A stretch of DNA of 8,220 nucleotides, taken from NCBI GenBank assembly GCA_004322325.1, contig SCTP01000203.1:1-8220 (forward strand), read 5' to 3'. How positions within the stretch are numbered: the first letter of the stretch is position 1; each line of letters begins with the position of its first letter. Both the position numbers and the translations under genes were made by a program. The notes beneath the pieces are model-generated. The model had not been told where the DNA came from and made no database searches. It saw only the letters and a list, made by a program, of their open reading frames with translations. The DNA is from Gammaproteobacteria bacterium (GTDB lineage Bacteria; Pseudomonadota; Gammaproteobacteria; DSM-16500). Positions 1 to 6,648 of this stretch are shown here, piece after piece.

Positions 1-89
1 GGAATATTGGATTCCAATTGCGAGATAATAAATTGATCAGTTAATCCCAGATCTTCTGTCACCAAGTTACGGATAGACGCTAATGGCAT
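1..89 (-). CDS. ispB: Polyprenyl (octaprenyl) diphosphate synthase, N-terminal fragment
   Basis: Partial gene: only the first 29 codons and part of the next are inside the window; the rest lies beyond the left edge. The peptide starts MPLASIRNLVTEDLGL and continues with TDQFIISQLESNI. This resembles the N-terminal helix of IspB-type trans-isoprenyl diphosphate synthases, where an I-x-x-L-x-x-x-D segment is followed by I-x-x-Q-L-x-S-x-(V/I), ahead of the GGKRxRP motif (not reached here). The family elongates farnesyl diphosphate with isopentenyl diphosphate to make the quinone side chain. The ATG is the first start after an in-frame TGA three codons upstream, so the start is well bounded. A weak GAGAT Shine-Dalgarno-like stretch precedes it. 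The gene diverges from yajQ and has a good promoter 35-60 bases upstream. The catalytic DDxxD motifs are not visible, so the assignment rests on N-terminal similarity recalled from the family. Confidence 0.66.
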   Translation of the reverse strand, partial: MPLASIRNLVTEDLGLTDQFIISQLESNI

Positions 90-123
90 GCTGTTATCTC
101 ATCGATTTTCATTGCAACTGTGA

Positions 124-152
124 ATCGTAGTAAGCCATAAGAGTGCTGTCAA
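124..152 (-). promoter_or_regulatory. Predicted sigma70 promoter of ispB
   Basis: On the minus strand a perfect -35 box TTGACA (147-152) is separated by exactly 17 bases from TACGAT (124-129), a 4/6 match to the -10 consensus. Transcription would begin near 117, giving a leader of roughly 28 bases before the ispB ATG at 89. This is the best-formed promoter in this intergenic region. It is a consensus match only. Confidence 0.5.
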
Positions 153-174
153 GGTATAAATATCATGATAAATT
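146..174 (+). promoter_or_regulatory. Possible promoter of yajQ
   Basis: A rightward candidate is CTGTCA (146-151, 4/6 to TTGACA), a 17-base spacer, then TAAATT (169-174, 4/6), preceded by a TG at 166-167 as in extended -10 promoters. Its -35 box overlaps the -35 box of the divergent ispB promoter. An alternative -10 (TATAAA, 155-160) has no good -35 at the right distance. Both halves are weak matches. Confidence 0.25.
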
Positions 175-205
175 AAGGGCTTTACTAGATTGACGAGGAA
201 GAGCT

Positions 206-694
206 ATGCCGTCTTTTGATATTGTATCAACGATCGATACGCACGAAATTAACAATGCCGTGGACCAGGCTAACCGTGAGGTCTCCACTCGGTTCGATTT
301 TAAAGGGACGAATGCGCGCGTGGAGCTGGTGAAAGACAAAATTACCTTGATTGCCCCGACGGATTTCCAATTAAAGCAGGTGGATGAAATTTTTCGGAAT
401 AAGCTGGCGAAGAGGCAGGTGGATATTCGTTCGATGAATTATAAAGAAATTAATACAGCGTTGAATGAAGCAAAGCAGCTGGTAGAAGTGAAGCAGGGGA
501 TTGATTCGGATAATGCGAAAAAGATTACCAAGTTGATTAAGGAATCGGGGTTGAAAGTGCAGGCGGCTATTCAGGGTGATCAAATCCGGGTGACGGGGAA
601 AAAGCGTGATGATTTGCAGGAAGTGATTGCGATGTTAAAAGGGGCGGGGGCGAAGGTAGAAATTCCGTTGCAGTTTGTGAATTTTAGGGATTAA
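206..694 (+). CDS. yajQ: YajQ family nucleotide / cyclic-di-GMP-binding protein
   Basis: A full-length member of the YajQ (UPF0234) family: 162 residues against 163 in E. coli. It begins MPSFDIVS, has the A-V-D-x-A-x-R-E-V-x-x-R-F-DFK block (residues 18-33), a K-Q-G-I-D-S segment (96-101) and the conserved LKVQAAIQGDQIRVTGKK stretch (116-133). It ends in the family's terminal NFRD. The family fold is two ferredoxin-like RNA-binding-type domains. Members bind nucleotides, and in Xanthomonas and Pseudomonas have been reported as c-di-GMP effectors acting with transcription factors. Whether that applies here cannot be read from sequence. The protein is cytosolic, with no signal peptide or membrane segment. 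The start is supported by GAGGAAG (195-201) just upstream. It is a monocistronic rightward gene, divergent from ispB and convergent with valS. Confidence 0.95.
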   Translation: MPSFDIVSTIDTHEINNAVDQANREVSTRFDFKGTNARVELVKDKITLIAPTDFQLKQVDEIFRNKLAKRQVDIRSMNYKEINTALNEAKQLVEVKQGIDSDNAKKITKLIKESGLKVQAAIQGDQIRVTGKKRDDLQEVIAMLKGAGAKVEIPLQFVNFRD

Positions 695-740
695 AAAACC
701 TGTCATTGCGAGCCCTGCGCTTTTTGCAGGGCGTGGCAAT
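693..740 (-). terminator. Possible terminator of the pepA-holC-valS operon
   Basis: Read leftward after the valS stop, the transcript can fold into a two-tier hairpin: outer stem 705-709/736-740, inner stem 712-718/726-732. Six bases further on comes a run of six T (complement of 693-698), which overlaps the yajQ stop codon. The gap between stem and T-run is longer than in a textbook intrinsic terminator. In the rightward direction no T-run follows the hairpin, so termination of yajQ from this element is less clear. Confidence 0.3.
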
Positions 741-746
741 CTCCAG
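699..746. repeat. Short palindromic interspersed-repeat-like element (TCATTGCGAG...GGCAATCT type)
   Basis: The convergent yajQ/valS junction is almost filled by an imperfect palindrome. Outer arms ATTGC (705-709) and GCAAT (736-740) enclose a perfect inner 7-bp stem GCCCTGC (712-718) / GCAGGGC (726-732) with a 7-base loop. The outer sequences TGTCATTGCGAG and GTGGCAATCTCC have the form of a small palindromic repeat that I recall as dispersed, with variable centres, in many bacterial genomes. Only one copy is in this window, so repetition is inferred from resemblance and not seen. Confidence 0.55.
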
Positions 747-748
747 CC

Positions 749-3505
749 TTATTCTGTACTAAAATCTTTCTGTAATACTTCTAACTGCGCTTCTAATTTC
801 GCCAAAGTAGCTTTTATTTCCACCTGTTTTGCCCGCTCTTTCGCTACCACTTCCGCAGGTGCCTTATCCGCAAATTGTGGATTCTCTAGCTTCTTTTCAA
901 TAAAGCTAAGATCTTTCTGCGCCTTAGCAATCTCACGATTTAACCGTGCGATTTCTTCTTCTTTATTGATAAACCCAGCCATCGGAATAAAGATTTCCAG
1001 CTCGCCCACAAACGCTGTTGCAGATGGTGGTGGAGTATCTTCCGCAGTTAGCCATTGAATCGATTCCAACTTCGCTAACGTGCTTAATAAATGCGAATGC
1101 TGTTCCGTATTCTGCTGATCCTTCTGGGTGCCTTTTCGAAAGAGCACAGCTAAAGTCTTACCCGGCGCAATATTCATTTCACTGCGAATCGTGCGAATAG
1201 CAATGATCACATTCTTCACCCATTCCAATTCACTAACAGCTACTTCATCAATTTTCATCGCCTCCACTTGCGGATAAGCCTCAAGCATAATGCTTTTCCC
1301 TGTTTTTCCTGCCAATGGTGCAATGCGCTGCCAAATTTCTTCGGTGATGAAAGGCATAATAGGGTGTAATAATCGTAATAACGTTTCTAGTACATGAATT
1401 AACGTATGCCGTGTACCAGATGACATGGCAGCTTTAGATAATTCTAAATACCAATCGCAAAATTCATTCCATGTGAAATCATATAATGCTTGCGCAAATA
1501 AATCGTAACGATAATTTGCTAGAGCTTGATGTGCTTCAGCAATCGTATTTTGTAAACGCGAGAGAATCCAACGATCAGGTAAGGATAACAATTGATTTTC
1601 AGTAGCGATCGCTTGGCCTTCCGTATTCATCAACACATATCGCGACGCATTCCATAATTTATTACAAAAATTGCGATAACCCGCAAGCCGATTAATATCA
1701 AATCGAATTTCACGCGTATAAGAGGCAACGGAGCAGAAAGTAAAACGCAAGGCATCCGTACCATAACTGGGAATGCCTTCAGGAAATTCTTTCTTCGTGG
1801 TCTTTTCAATTTTTTCTGCCATCTTCGGCTGCATTAAACCATACGTGCGTTTTTGTACGAGCGCATCCACTGTAATGCCATCGATTAAGTCAATGGGATC
1901 TAACACATTCCCTTTTGACTTCGACATCTTATGACCTTCCGCATCTCGAATAAGACCGGTGATATAAATTTCACGGAAAGGAACTTGACCCGTAAATTTG
2001 AGGCTCATCATGATCATTCTGGCGACCCAGAAAAAGATAATGTCAAAGCCGGTGATTAAGACGCTGGTGGGGAAAAAGGTCTTTAATGCTTCTGTTTGTT
2101 GCGGCCAACCTAAGGAAGAGAATGGCCATAGAGCAGAGGAAAACCATGTGTCGAGTACATCTTCATCTTGGGTTAACGATACATCCGCTGCTAAATGATA
2201 ACGCTGACGCACCTCTTGCTCATCGTGTCCAACGTAACTTTTTCCTTCTGCATCATACCAAACAGGAATACGATGCCCCCACCAGAGTTGTCGGCTAATA
2301 CACCAATCTTCAATATTATTCATCCATTGAAAATATGTTTTATCCCAATTTTCCGGAATAAATTTAATCTCACCTTTTTCTACCGCACGAATAGCAGGCT
2401 CTGCGAGTGGTTTCATGCGTAAGAACCATTGTTTTGTTAAATAGGGTTCAATCACCACACCCGATTTTTCACCGCGCGGCACTTTTAATTTGTGCCTATC
2501 AATTTTCTCAATTAATTCCGCTGCTGTTAAATCATGAACTATTTTTTCTCGCGCATGAAAGCGTTCCATGCCTTGATAAGCAGGCGGCACGTTTTCATTG
2601 AGGTGCGCGGTCGGCGTAAAAATATTAATCGGTGTAAAGCCATGACGGGCGCCGACAGCATAATCGTTAAAATCATGGGCAGGCGTGATCTTGACACAGC
2701 CTGTGCCGAATAAGGGATCGACATAATTATCAGCAATGATCGGAATCGTTCGATCTGTTAAAGGTAATTTGACGTGTTTGCCAATCAGCGATTGATAACG
2801 CTCATCATCCGGATGAACAGCGACAGCAACGTCACCCAGTAATGTTTCAGGGCGGGTAGTGGCAACAATAATGTATTGATCAGCATCGACTAATGGATAA
2901 CGAATATGCCACAGTTTGCCATCTTCTTCTTCTTCGTTAATCACTTCTAAATCCGAAATAGCTGTCAACAGCATCGGGTCCCAATTCACGAGACGCTCGC
3001 CGCGATAAATTAAGCCTTCTTCATGGAGACGAATAAAAACTTCTCGCACAGCACAGGAGAGTTCATCATCTAACGTGAAGCGCTCGCGTTCCCAATCAAG
3101 TGATGCACCTAAACGGCGTAATTGACGTGAAATATTACCACCCGATTCTTGCTTCCATTCCCAGATTTTTTCTACAAACGCTTCGCGACCAACATCATGG
3201 CGCGTTTTGCCTTGGAGATTTAAGCGTCGTTCCACCACCATTTGTGTCGCAATCCCAGCATGATCGGTGCCAGGCTGCCATAATGTATTATCCCCGCACA
3301 TGCGATGGTAGCGGATTAACACATCCATCAACGTAAAACCAAAGCCATGACCCATGTGCAAGCTGCCCGTGACATTCGGCGGCGGCAGCATGATGCAATA
3401 AGGCTGACCGTTGCCGCTGGGAGCAAAATAGCCTTGGGATTCCCAGGTCTGATACCAATGTTGTTCTATCGCTTGTGGGTTATACACTTTATCAATGGAT
3501 GTCAT
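749..3505 (-). CDS. valS: Valine--tRNA ligase (valyl-tRNA synthetase)
   Basis: Class Ia aminoacyl-tRNA synthetase that attaches valine to tRNA-Val using ATP in the cytosol. At 918 residues it is somewhat shorter than E. coli ValS (951). Visible in order: the ATP-binding HIGH motif as HMGH (residues 50-53, in [16 protein letters not shown]); the CP1 editing domain with [11 protein letters not shown] (215-225) and PAHDFNDY (275-282), which hydrolyses mischarged Thr-tRNA; the [15 protein letters not shown] block (400-414); the KMSKS loop (526-530); an anticodon-binding helical domain (about 640-800) with CDWYLELSK; and a charged C-terminal coiled coil (about 847-913) typical of ValRS. All key motifs are intact. 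The ATG overlaps the holC stop as ATGA and has no clear Shine-Dalgarno of its own, so translation is probably coupled to holC. It is the last gene of the pepA-holC-valS operon. Confidence 0.98.
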   Translation of the reverse strand: MTSIDKVYNPQAIEQHWYQTWESQGYFAPSGNGQPYCIMLPPPNVTGSLHMGHGFGFTLMDVLIRYHRMCGDNTLWQPGTDHAGIATQMVVERRLNLQGKTRHDVGREAFVEKIWEWKQESGGNISRQLRRLGASLDWERERFTLDDELSCAVREVFIRLHEEGLIYRGERLVNWDPMLLTAISDLEVINEEEEDGKLWHIRYPLVDADQYIIVATTRPETLLGDVAVAVHPDDERYQSLIGKHVKLPLTDRTIPIIADNYVDPLFGTGCVKITPAHDFNDYAVGARHGFTPINIFTPTAHLNENVPPAYQGMERFHAREKIVHDLTAAELIEKIDRHKLKVPRGEKSGVVIEPYLTKQWFLRMKPLAEPAIRAVEKGEIKFIPENWDKTYFQWMNNIEDWCISRQLWWGHRIPVWYDAEGKSYVGHDEQEVRQRYHLAADVSLTQDEDVLDTWFSSALWPFSSLGWPQQTEALKTFFPTSVLITGFDIIFFWVARMIMMSLKFTGQVPFREIYITGLIRDAEGHKMSKSKGNVLDPIDLIDGITVDALVQKRTYGLMQPKMAEKIEKTTKKEFPEGIPSYGTDALRFTFCSVASYTREIRFDINRLAGYRNFCNKLWNASRYVLMNTEGQAIATENQLLSLPDRWILSRLQNTIAEAHQALANYRYDLFAQALYDFTWNEFCDWYLELSKAAMSSGTRHTLIHVLETLLRLLHPIMPFITEEIWQRIAPLAGKTGKSIMLEAYPQVEAMKIDEVAVSELEWVKNVIIAIRTIRSEMNIAPGKTLAVLFRKGTQKDQQNTEQHSHLLSTLAKLESIQWLTAEDTPPPSATAFVGELEIFIPMAGFINKEEEIARLNREIAKAQKDLSFIEKKLENPQFADKAPAEVVAKERAKQVEIKATLAKLEAQLEVLQKDFSTE

Positions 3506-3948
3506 AATTCGTTTGCTTTTATTTTGTAGTTAGTCATTTCACAGCCTTGGTCACGATAATAACGATATCGTTCGCGGGCTAATTGTTGCACAGACGGATC
3601 AGAAAAAACAATTTCTATGATGCGCGGAAATTGTTGATAGAAAGTAGGGACGCCGCGTGTCAGGTTGAATAAGGTGGTTTGTGAAGGCGGCGTTTCAGTA
3701 AACCCGATCTGGATGGGCGCAGGAAAAACTTCCCCCGGCTGGTAAAGATGATGGGGTAAAAAACTATCGTCGCGATACGTCCATAAAAAATGGTCGATGC
3801 GATCTGCTTCTTCTTTGTTGGTCGTATGAATATAGATAGATTGCTGATCCGCGTAAGCTTTTTCCAATAAACGGCAGGCAAAAAGGAGTGATTTTTGCCC
3901 GCTGTTGGTATCGAGAATGTAAAAATCGACGTTAATTTTAGACGGCAT
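3502..3948 (-). CDS. holC: DNA polymerase III chi subunit
   Basis: Accessory subunit of the DNA polymerase III holoenzyme. In E. coli chi pairs with psi (HolD) on the clamp loader and contacts the tail of single-stranded-DNA-binding protein. The 148-residue product matches the usual length (147 in E. coli). It shows an N-terminal VDFYILD strand (residues 7-13), the A-D-R-I-D-x-x-L-W-T segment (48-57), DSFLPHHL (61-68) and the diagnostic C-terminal [15 protein letters not shown] helix (121-135). HolC diverges strongly between species, so position matters too: it sits between pepA and valS, its standard place in Gammaproteobacteria. The start codon shares one base with the pepA stop (TAATG), and its own stop overlaps the valS start (ATGA). 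Both junctions imply coupled translation. Confidence 0.95.
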   Translation of the reverse strand: MPSKINVDFYILDTNSGQKSLLFACRLLEKAYADQQSIYIHTTNKEEADRIDHFLWTYRDDSFLPHHLYQPGEVFPAPIQIGFTETPPSQTTLFNLTRGVPTFYQQFPRIIEIVFSDPSVQQLARERYRYYRDQGCEMTNYKIKANEL

Positions 3949-5438
3949 TAGCTTGTCCGATTAATTAAATATTGCATTAACATCGGCACCGGCCGTCCTG
4001 TCGCCATCCGCTCCTGTGTACCGGACATCATGGCAGCCGTGCCGGCGACATCTAAATGCGCCCAATGGAATTTCTTCGCAAAGCGCGACAAGAAACAAGC
4101 GGCGGTAATCGTTCCCGCTGGGCGGCCGCCGATATTTGCCATGTCTGCAAAAGGACTCTTAATTTGCTCTTGATATTCCTCCCATAATGGCATGGGCCAA
4201 GCACGATCGTTGCTTTCTTCACCCGCTTCCAGCAAGGCTTTTTCTAGCGGCGCATTATTCGATAAGATGGCCGTGGCGTGAAATCCTAAGGCAATCACGA
4301 CGGCGCCTGTCAGTGTGGCAATATCAATCACCGCTTCTGGCTGGTACCGTTCGCAATACGTTAAGGCATCAGCCAAAATCAGCCGGCCTTCGGCATCGGT
4401 ACTAATGACTTCAATCGTTTGACCGGACATGCTGGTCAAAATATCTTCAGGTTTGTAAGCCGTGCCGCCTGGCATGTTTTCAACCGCTGGAATAATACCG
4501 ACGATATGGATAGGTAACTTCAGTTCAGCGAGCGCTTTCATCGTGCCTAGGACAGAAGCCGCGCCACACATATCATATTTCATCCCTACCATCGCATCGG
4601 CTGGCTTTAGCGAATTTCCACCGCTATCGAAAGTGACTCCTTTGCCTACCAGGGCGATCGGCGCTTGTTTCTTAGTCGTGCCTTTGTATTCCAGGCAAAT
4701 CAACTTTGCTTCTTCTGCACTACCTTGGGATACGCCTAACAAAGCACCCATTTTTAATTTTTTCATCTCTTTTTCGCCTAAGACTTCGACAGAAAGAGCA
4801 GCGTAATCTTTTGCTAACGCAATGGCTTGTTCCGCCAGAAAAGTGGGGGTGCAGATGTTACTTGGCGTATTGGCGAGGTTCTTCATCAGCGTCATCCCAG
4901 CAGCCACGGCTTGGCCTTGCTTCAGGGCTTCCACGCACGCCTTTTCTTGCTTAGCCTCTGAAATTGCGATGGCTAATTCTTTCAACACTGGTGCTGGCTC
5001 TTTTTCACTCTTAAATAAATCAAAACGATAAAGCCCATCTGACACGGCTTCGGCAATTTGCTTTACCTTCCACGCGAGCGATTTTTCCCCCATCACCTCG
5101 ACTTCCGTTAAATAAGTCGTGGCATGAGTGACTTTGGAGAGTGCTTTCACCGCATTCACCGTCAGTTTACGAAAACCAGCCGGGGAAAGCTTACCTTTTT
5201 TCCCACAGCCTACCAGTAAGACATGCTCATAACGCGTTCCTTCGAGGTGATAAAGCGGGAGTATTTGCCCCATTTTGCCCTCAAAAGCACCTTGTTTGAT
5301 CAGTTTGGTGAGGAATCCATGGCTGGTCTGGTCGATTGCTTTCGCAGTGGGGGTGAGTTCACCGCCTTCGATAATCCCGACGATCAGGCTGGTTTTTGGT
5401 AGTTTTTCGCGTTGCGTCAGTTGGATACTTAGCTTCAT
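3948..5438 (-). CDS. pepA: Leucyl aminopeptidase, M17 family (cytosol aminopeptidase)
   Basis: Two-metal M17 aminopeptidase that removes N-terminal residues from peptides. The E. coli PepA hexamer also binds DNA (Xer recombination, carAB control). It has 496 residues, a normal length. The N-terminal domain (about 1-170) is the variable, non-catalytic part. The catalytic domain carries VGKGVTFDSGG (264-274), KYDMCGAA (287-294), NMPGG (321-325) and TDAEGRL (347-353). By family alignment the metal ligands are K266, D271, D289, D348 and E350, and the catalytic residues are K278 and R352; all are present. The M17 signature is usually NTDAEGRL but here reads STDAEGRL (S346). The ATG has a GGGAG Shine-Dalgarno upstream. 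It is the first gene of the leftward operon with holC and valS, divergent from lptF. DNA-binding regulatory roles cannot be inferred from this sequence. Confidence 0.97.
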   Translation of the reverse strand: MKLSIQLTQREKLPKTSLIVGIIEGGELTPTAKAIDQTSHGFLTKLIKQGAFEGKMGQILPLYHLEGTRYEHVLLVGCGKKGKLSPAGFRKLTVNAVKALSKVTHATTYLTEVEVMGEKSLAWKVKQIAEAVSDGLYRFDLFKSEKEPAPVLKELAIAISEAKQEKACVEALKQGQAVAAGMTLMKNLANTPSNICTPTFLAEQAIALAKDYAALSVEVLGEKEMKKLKMGALLGVSQGSAEEAKLICLEYKGTTKKQAPIALVGKGVTFDSGGNSLKPADAMVGMKYDMCGAASVLGTMKALAELKLPIHIVGIIPAVENMPGGTAYKPEDILTSMSGQTIEVISTDAEGRLILADALTYCERYQPEAVIDIATLTGAVVIALGFHATAILSNNAPLEKALLEAGEESNDRAWPMPLWEEYQEQIKSPFADMANIGGRPAGTITAACFLSRFAKKFHWAHLDVAGTAAMMSGTQERMATGRPVPMLMQYLINRTS

Positions 5439-5465
5439 AAAGGCTCCCAGTAATTAATCTTTTCA

Positions 5466-5493
5466 AGTTTAGTCAAAAAAAAAGATTTGTCAC
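5466..5493 (-). promoter_or_regulatory. Possible promoter of the pepA-holC-valS operon
   Basis: On the minus strand GTGACA (5488-5493, 5/6 to TTGACA) is followed after 16 bases by TAAACT (5466-5471, 4/6 to TATAAT). The spacer contains a run of nine T. The start would lie near 5459, about 20 bases before the pepA ATG. A second -35-like hexamer, TTGACT (5471-5476), was considered, but no suitable -10 lies at the right distance before the Shine-Dalgarno. Confidence 0.3.
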
Positions 5494-5513
5494 CCGATAC
5501 TTCGCGTTATAAT
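5487..5513 (+). promoter_or_regulatory. Predicted sigma70 promoter of lptF-lptG
   Basis: A perfect -10 box TATAAT (5508-5513) lies 15 bases downstream of TTGTCA (5487-5492, 5/6 to the -35 consensus). The spacer is a little short; shifting the -35 by one base gives 16. Transcription would start near 5520, leaving a short leader of about 28 bases before the GTG at 5548. Confidence 0.48.
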
Positions 5514-5529
5514 TCGCAGGGCATTATAA
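5507..5529. repeat. 7-bp inverted repeat overlapping the lptF -10 box
   Basis: TTATAAT (5507-5513) and ATTATAA (5523-5529) are perfect inverted copies separated by nine bases. The left arm contains the lptF -10 box, and the repeat spans the expected transcription start. It could be an operator for a dimeric regulator, or a chance outcome of two TATAAT-like boxes facing each other. The arms are pure A/T, so a strong RNA hairpin is unlikely. Confidence 0.35.
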
Positions 5530-5547
5530 ATTAGAAAGGTTGGATGA

Positions 5548-6648
5548 GTGATTATTTCCCGCTACCTGACGCGAGAGGTTATCCAGACACTGTTTGCGAT
5601 CACCATCGTGCTACTACTGGCTTTCTTAAGCCAACAGCTTGTGCGTTATCTGAACTATGTCGCCATTGGTAAAATAGCGACCAATCTTTTATTAGAACTC
5701 GTCAGCTTCGAAATCCCCTATCTGTTGGCGCTATTGCTGCCGTTAGCCCTCTATCTCGGGGTCTTACTGGCGTATGGTCGATTATATGCCGATAATGAAA
5801 TGCTGATTTTACAAATGTCCGGCTTTGGCAATAAAAAACTCATGCGACTCACCACTTTCATTGCCTTTGTGGTCGCGTTGATCGTGTTATTTTTGATGCT
5901 GTGGGTCAACCCGCTGATTTCTGCCAAGCGAGAACAGCTCATGGAAAGCGATGAAGCCACGCTGCATTTGATTCAAACCTTAATCCCCGGCCGTTTCCAA
6001 GCTAGTCCCGATGGGCGCCATGTGATGTATGTCGAAAAAATTTCGCGGGATCATCAGCAGGCGGAAAATGTATTTTTAGCGCAAGAAAAGAAAAATCCGG
6101 ATGACCTTGAGCGGAGTGCGTGGATGATTGTGTATGCTGATTTGGGTTATCAAGTCAAAGATACGGATTCAAACGATCAATTATTTGTGACGGCCAATGG
6201 TTATCGCTATGAAGGTATTCCGGGACAAAATGATTTTAAGATTATTAAATTTGGCAAGTATAAAGTTCGTATTCCTCAAAATGAAACGCAATTGACCCAT
6301 GAGAAATCAGAAACCTTACCCACGCGACAACTTTTACAACAGTACACCAATCCAAGACATGCAGCCGAATTGCAATGGCGTATTTCCATCGCTGTTTCTG
6401 CTTTCTTGCTCGCTTTATTAGCTGTCCCCATGAGCACTGTCCGCCCGCGGCAAGGACGTTACTTAATGTTGCTGCCTGCTGTGCTCATTTACATTGTGTA
6501 TATCAACTTATTATTTATCGCCCGTCATTGGGTGGAACAAGGTAAAGTGCCGATTTCGATCGGCATGTGGTGGGTGCATGGGGTGATATTACTCTTTGTC
6601 CTTATCGTGATGGCGATCAGCAGCAGACGGTGGACGCATCGATTATGA
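5548..6648 (+). CDS. lptF: LPS export ABC transporter permease LptF
   Basis: One of the two inner-membrane permeases of the LptB2FG complex, which extracts lipopolysaccharide from the inner membrane and passes it to LptC and the periplasmic bridge. The product has 366 residues, the same as E. coli LptF, and starts MIISRYLTRE like the family. Hydrophobic segments at about 11-33, 54-76, 101-121, 276-297, 304-324 and 338-357 give the expected six membrane helices. Residues about 125-270 form the large periplasmic beta-jellyroll domain. The RPRQGR motif (299-304) before helix five corresponds to the family's NPRQGR. The start is a GTG with AAAGG (5535-5539) eight bases upstream. An ATG four bases earlier is in another frame. 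The stop overlaps the lptG start by ATGA. It diverges from pepA, the usual LptF context. Confidence 0.96.
   Translation: MIISRYLTREVIQTLFAITIVLLLAFLSQQLVRYLNYVAIGKIATNLLLELVSFEIPYLLALLLPLALYLGVLLAYGRLYADNEMLILQMSGFGNKKLMRLTTFIAFVVALIVLFLMLWVNPLISAKREQLMESDEATLHLIQTLIPGRFQASPDGRHVMYVEKISRDHQQAENVFLAQEKKNPDDLERSAWMIVYADLGYQVKDTDSNDQLFVTANGYRYEGIPGQNDFKIIKFGKYKVRIPQNETQLTHEKSETLPTRQLLQQYTNPRHAAELQWRISIAVSAFLLALLAVPMSTVRPRQGRYLMLLPAVLIYIVYINLLFIARHWVEQGKVPISIGMWWVHGVILLFVLIVMAISSRRWTHRL

Noticed and set aside
371..583. 70-codon minus-strand frame opposite yajQ
   Set aside because: It is antisense to a full-length conserved gene, has an unusual composition (rich in Ile, Leu, Phe and Arg) and no recognisable motif.
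699..746. Insertion-sequence remnant, tRNA or CRISPR repeat at the palindrome
   Set aside because: There is no transposase fragment, no flanking target duplication, no cloverleaf, and only one copy in the window; a REP-like element or terminator is the simpler reading.
2086..2601. Several 64-75-codon plus-strand frames opposite valS
   Set aside because: They overlap one another in different frames, all sit opposite conserved ValRS blocks, and show no family resemblance: shadow frames.
4462..4806. 114-codon open frame on the plus strand antisense to pepA
   Set aside because: It lies entirely opposite a well-conserved catalytic domain and its frame is a by-product of pepA codon choice. There is no Shine-Dalgarno or recognisable family.
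5471..5476. TTGACT as the -35 box of pepA
   Set aside because: No usable -10 lies 16-18 bases further on. The start would fall on or past the pepA Shine-Dalgarno. The pair GTGACA/TAAACT fits better.
6567..6644. A 26-codon N-terminal extension of lptG reading from an ATG inside lptF
   Set aside because: It is hydrophilic and lies wholly within lptF in another frame. It has no counterpart in LptG proteins, which begin at the (M)xxLxRYIxKT segment; the ATGA overlap start fits the family length.
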